From contig DASVEF010000157.1 of assembly GCA_036380715.1 (NCBI GenBank), forward strand, positions 1 through 64,000: a DNA stretch of 64,000 bases, written 5' to 3'. A program made the position numbers and the translations under genes. Below are positions 61,401-64,000 of this stretch, piece after piece (the stretch's first letter is position 1; every line of letters begins with the position of its first letter). Source of the DNA: UBA5704 sp036380715. GTDB taxonomy: Bacteria; Acidobacteriota; Thermoanaerobaculia; Multivoradales; UBA5704. The notes beneath the pieces are model-generated. The model was not told the DNA's origin and made no database searches. It worked only from the letters and a program-made list of their open reading frames with translations.

Positions 61401-64000
61401 TTGGAGATCTGGGAGATGCCCACGGGCAGCGGGTTGTCGGCGCTGACCCGGAAGCGCACGGTCATCGACTCGCCGGCGAGCAGGGAGTAGCCGCTCGCCG
61501 CCGGGACGAGCGCCGCGGGCGAGCCGCCGGCCACCGGACCGGCGGTGGTCCGGACGGCCCGCTCGACCACCACGTCGTCGATGTAGAAGTACTCGCCCGT
61601 GTTGTTGAGCGCCGCCGTGGTCGAGAACGTGACCGCCTGTCCGTTGGTGAAGGTCGAGATCGTACAGGAGATCGCGGCGTAGGCGGCGTCGGTCTGGTCG
61701 TTTGCGACGCCGCCGGGGTTGCCGGAGCAGGCGGTGCCCGTCAGGCCGGTGCTGGTGAGGGTGCCCAGCGTGGTGCCGCCGACGCTGATCGTCAGGGGAT
61801 CGCCGGAGTCGATGCCGGCCCGGCGGACGTTGAAGCGCAGAGTGGCCCGGTAGAAGCCGGACAGGTTGACGCTGCGCGAGGCGCTCTCGGTCTTCGAGAG
61901 CTGCACGCTGTAGTCCCCGAGGTCCACGACGCGCGTGTTGGAGCCGCTCCAGGAGTTGACCCAGGCCGTGGTGCCGTCGCTGCCGCTCGGATAGTCGGTG
62001 CCTGCCCCGCCGTCGAAGTTGTCGGCGTAGGTGGTGACGGTGTCGGTGCGGTAGGAGACGACGGTGCTCGTGCCCGCCACGTAGGTCGTGCCGGTGGGCA
62101 CGGCGTCGCTCAAGGTGACGTTGTTCAGGGTGGCGGTGCCGGCGTTGCTCACCACCATCGTGTACTCGAGGACGTCGCCCGGGTCGACCAGGCCGGCGGC
62201 GCCGCCGTCGGTGACGATCGAGGAGCTCTTCGTGATCCCGATGGACGCCGCGGTGACGGTGACGTCCTCGTCGGCCTCCGGATCCTGGCCGGTCGGCGTG
62301 TCGGCATCCTGAGCCGTCGTGCCCGCGTCATCGACATAGGGGTCGCCGGCGTCCAGGCTGCCGTTCAGGCTCGAGTCGAAGCGGGCCCGGGCGGTGTTGT
62401 CGTAGGTCCCGGCCGCCGTGCCGGCGGGCACGTTCACCACGTAGGTGATGGTGACCGCCGTGCCCGCGGGCAGCGTCCACTGTCCCCAGGTGAGGCTGGT
62501 GGCGCCGGCCACCGGGTCCGCGGGAGTCGTGCTGGTGCGCACCACCCCGGCGTCCGCGGTGATCGAGAAGCTGGCCAGCGTCCAGCAGGTGCCCGGGCAG
62601 GAGGCCCCTTCCGGCATCAGGATGTCGCTGACCTCCACCCGCTGCGCGCTGACGGCGCCGGTGTTGCGCACCGTGACCACGTAGGTCGCCTGGCCGCCGG
62701 CCCGGGTGGTCGGCGTCGTGGTGTCCTTGTCGATTTCGAGCTTCGCCGGTTCGCGGAAGCCGAAGTCGAGAGTGAGGTCGGTGAGGCCGGTCAACGGGAT
62801 GGTGATCGTCGTCTGCTCGTTGCAGGTGCCGCAGACCCCGGCGTCCTTCTCATAGGTCTGGGCGTAGCCGTTGAGCGCGGTCGCCGGGGTGAGATCGATC
62901 AGGTACTGCGCGGCCGCCAGGTTGCCGAAGGTGTACAGACCGTCGGCGTCGGTGGTCACGAAGGACACGAACGAGTAGCCGCCGGTGCTGCCGAGCGGCC
63001 GGCTGTACAGGACGACCGTGACTCCCGAAATGCCGGGCTCTCCGGAATCCTGGATGCCGTCCGCGTCGGTGTCGTGCCACACGCGGTCGCCGAGCACGTT
63101 GGGCGGGCGCACGCCGAAGTCCGCGAAGATGATGTCCTGGGCCGCCGCCAGGTTGGCGCCGTACTGGCCGTCCAGCGTGGAGTCCGGGTCGGCCGTGAAG
63201 TTGGTGCTCGGCAGATCGGTGTCCATGCTGTCGACCCGCACCACGTACCGGCCGGGGGTCAGGCCGGTGAACTGGTAGGAGCCGGCGTTGCCGTTCACGG
63301 TGGACGTCACCTGGGTGGCGACCAGCGTGTCGCCGGCCGAGAAGACCCCGTTGGCGTCGTTGTCGCGGTAGAGCTGCACTGTGACGTTGTTGATCCCCGG
63401 CTCATTGGTCGACTGACCGCCGTCGCCGTTGTCATCGCGGAAGACCCGGTCGCCGATCGTGGCGCCGGGACCGAAGCCGAAGTCGGCGGCCTCGTACTGC
63501 TGGTTGGCCCCGAGATTGACAGCGTGCGGGTCGGTGCCGCCCGACAGGACGTAGCGGTTGCCGTAGGCGTCGGACGGGATCTGCGCGTCGGTCTGGTCGA
63601 CGTCGACCAGGTAGCGGCGGACCGGCAGGTTGTAGAAGTGGTAGAGGCCGGAGGAGTCGGTGACGGTGGTGCCGACGACGGCATCGCCGGCGTCGATCAC
63701 GCCGTTGGCGTTGCCGTCTTCGTAGAGAGTGAGGGCGATGTTGAGCAGGCCGGCCTCGCCCGGATCCTGCAGGCCATTACCGTTGGCGTCCCTCCACACG
63801 AAGTCGCCGATCGAGCCGAAGCCGGTCGGCCGGTAGCCGAAGTCGGCGGTGAGCACCGCCGTGCTGCCGTTCGTCGTCACCCGCGCCCTGCCGTCGCAGG
63901 CCGTGCAGACGCCGGCCTGGTCGGGGTCCTGGGTCTGCGACAGGCTGGTGTAGGCGCCGGTGAAGTCGGGATCGCCCTGGTCGACCTGCACGATCCAGGT
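58475..64000 (-). CDS. Giant secreted C25-family (gingipain-type) cysteine peptidase, 5' end outside window
   Basis: At least 1,841 residues, open to the window edge, so the N-terminus and signal peptide are missing. From the left end of the protein: SdrD-B-like modules starting IGDFVWRDANGNGLQDPGE, IGDRVFRDDNGDGGQSTNE and LGDRVWHDTDADGIQDSGE, then DUF11-like repeats (SAQRVEVSDI, TLNNVTLSDAVPTGT), a fourth SdrD-like module (ITGTVWDDSSGASANG), and a C-terminal C25 peptidase. Its catalytic His lies in QYFGHSSYNVWSF and Cys in VAQWGCWNTYYVHP. Aspartate-rich DxDxDG loops suggest calcium binding. It ends VEPVQP with no recognisable type IX sorting domain. It is probably a secreted or surface-bound protease or adhesin-protease. 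Confidence 0.85.
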   Translation of the reverse strand, partial: TWIVQVDQGDPDFTGAYTSLSQTQDPDQAGVCTACDGRARVTTNGSTAVLTADFGYRPTGFGSIGDFVWRDANGNGLQDPGEAGLLNIALTLYEDGNANGVIDAGDAVVGTTVTDSSGLYHFYNLPVRRYLVDVDQTDAQIPSDAYGNRYVLSGGTDPHAVNLGANQQYEAADFGFGPGATIGDRVFRDDNGDGGQSTNEPGINNVTVQLYRDNDANGVFSAGDTLVATQVTSTVNGNAGSYQFTGLTPGRYVVRVDSMDTDLPSTNFTADPDSTLDGQYGANLAAAQDIIFADFGVRPPNVLGDRVWHDTDADGIQDSGEPGISGVTVVLYSRPLGSTGGYSFVSFVTTDADGLYTFGNLAAAQYLIDLTPATALNGYAQTYEKDAGVCGTCNEQTTITIPLTGLTDLTLDFGFREPAKLEIDKDTTTPTTRAGGQATYVVTVRNTGAVSAQRVEVSDILMPEGASCPGTCWTLASFSITADAGVVRTSTTPADPVAGATSLTWGQWTLPAGTAVTITYVVNVPAGTAAGTYDNTARARFDSSLNGSLDAGDPYVDDAGTTAQDADTPTGQDPEADEDVTVTAASIGITKSSSIVTDGGAAGLVDPGDVLEYTMVVSNAGTATLNNVTLSDAVPTGTTYVAGTSTVVSYRTDTVTTYADNFDGGAGTDYPSGSDGTTAWVNSWSGSNTRVVDLGDYSVQLSKTESASRSVNLSGFYRATLRFNVRRAGIDSGDPLTISVGGTTLGTLTSTGLTGTACSGNPGGVANDQTDAAYAAISCTISTFTNGQAVTFSTTAALNNTGEYFYIDDVVVERAVRTTAGPVAGGSPAALVPAASGYSLLAGESMTVRFRVSADNPLPVGISQISNTAYAASTETPTPVSASANNGIANAPTGSITGTVWDDSSGASANGVIDGGEPRLDNVRVELWSDPNGDGDPADGARLTSVLTNASGVYVFSAVAAGNYVVVVATSTLPVSYAQTGDPDEAGVCATCNSRTAAVATGSNAITGLNFGYRYDPTPLPVTLSSFLAETGPDGGLLFTWTTDTETDNAGFFLFGLIDEQWQPLHEELIPSQAVNSVAPRTYHFEAAPAAAEAFLLVDVDTKGREHVHGPFPLGEWDVSQPAAMQSIPWASIRREHQAKLDRRQGSWKKRDIPSVRLVVAGDGLYRVTFEDLKAAGIDMGKVPLTQVALFDRNGAVPIFVDGSGTFGPGEAIEFYGKAASSLYSDRNHYTLRVDPGAALRSTADNTPASQLRNPVTVYQETARVELQRAYNPGAPGADPWYDQDLMAIFSPASFSLSIPVTDPVIDPSGSAGPAELGIDLWGITDWPDKSPDHHVIASLNGTELADVRFNGSQTYAVSVEIPADLLRAGANQVDLRLPLDLGVAWDIIGLNAYQITYPRRLLARDGRLSFRGEAAQAFTVGNLPGGDVTVYRLRGSRMERLARPAVTGSGGSFAVTFAGADEAADYVVATAARKLKPEILAAPPREDIFTGSAEYLVISHPDFAAGVEPLVEHRESQGLTAQVVDVDQIYENLSNGMVDPEAIRQYVAHAVREKGTRYVVLVGGDTYDYKNDLGVGSLSFIPSLYVPAGGLTFVPADPLFGDVDGDAVPDVPVGRLPVRTSQELAAVIAKTLAYEAKSYPRTFLAAADREDSVERISFSQISHQMLQGLGAGWSVEHVDMDALGVPVARAQVVDALNQGVAFTQYFGHSSYNVWSFSILFASPHAVQLQNAGRPSVVAQWGCWNTYYVHPTVNTLGHALMLSGNQGAAAVLGATALTNSRSDIELGQRYLPRVVQPGVTLGDALVAAKQDLARQHPEMRDVLVGWTILGDPALVVEPVQP

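Overview
The window is a contiguous piece of a high-GC, Gram-negative (diderm) bacterial chromosome. Evidence for a diderm is an outer-membrane barrel and a Wza-type export protein. GroEL sequence style, a KaiB/KaiC2-type module, a UpxY/LoaP-like NusG paralogue and a gingipain-type C25 peptidase fit Acidobacteriota (Thermoanaerobaculia-like) best. That placement is inference without a database search. No rRNA, tRNA, CRISPR array or complete transposon was recognised.

Layout. (1) 65-4867, minus strand: a Kai timing module with one double-ATPase KaiC, three KaiB paralogues in a row and a hybrid histidine kinase, preceded by a small CxxC protein with a probable CTG start. There is no KaiA; KaiC instead carries a C-terminal coiled coil. 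(2) 4945-6535: a nucleotidyltransferase-fold gene flanked by pairs of inverted, REP-like palindromes. (3) 6536-16566: first exopolysaccharide block, with an O-antigen-ligase/polymerase, outer-membrane barrel, SLBB export protein, Wzc-type tyrosine kinase, PHP-type phosphatase and TPR proteins. (4) 16644-19378: a fused ATP sulfurylase/APS kinase and a CysQ-type phosphatase, i.e. making PAPS and recycling PAP. (5) 19371-20493: non-coding, repeat-rich DNA containing a 501-bp tandem duplication of the cysQ 3' end plus a 43-bp minisatellite, and a 214-bp remnant of a toxin-antitoxin operon that changed the C-terminus of CysQ.

(6) 20494-54761: main exopolysaccharide supercluster. A specialised NusG paralogue is followed by 24 same-strand genes (21145-48362), nearly all joined by 4-bp stop/start overlaps. 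They encode glycosyltransferases, a flippase, a polymerase, sugar-modifying enzymes (amidotransferase, carbamoyltransferase, aminotransferase, dehydrogenase, SGNH hydrolase, methyltransferase) and two large membrane glycosyltransferase-like proteins. One GT-A gene is reversed (48344-49234). FkbM methyltransferase, epimerase, acyltransferase, a glycosyltransferase and finally a WecA/MraY-type initiating phosphoglycosyltransferase with its own promoter follow.

(7) 54869-56097: an orphan beta-rich protein and four copies of a 105-bp tandem repeat. (8) 56142-58349: groES-groEL on the minus strand with a consensus promoter, a CIRCE operator and a terminator. (9) 58437-64000: the 3' part of a giant secreted C25-family cysteine peptidase with SdrD-B-like and DUF11-like modules, running off the right edge.

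Functionally most of the window builds and exports one or two complex surface polysaccharides: priming by the WecA-like enzyme, assembly by the glycosyltransferases, flipping by the Wzx-like protein, polymerisation by two Wzy/WaaL-like proteins, export by the Wza/Wzc-type proteins. The PAPS genes may supply sulfation or sulfur assimilation; no sulfotransferase is visible here.
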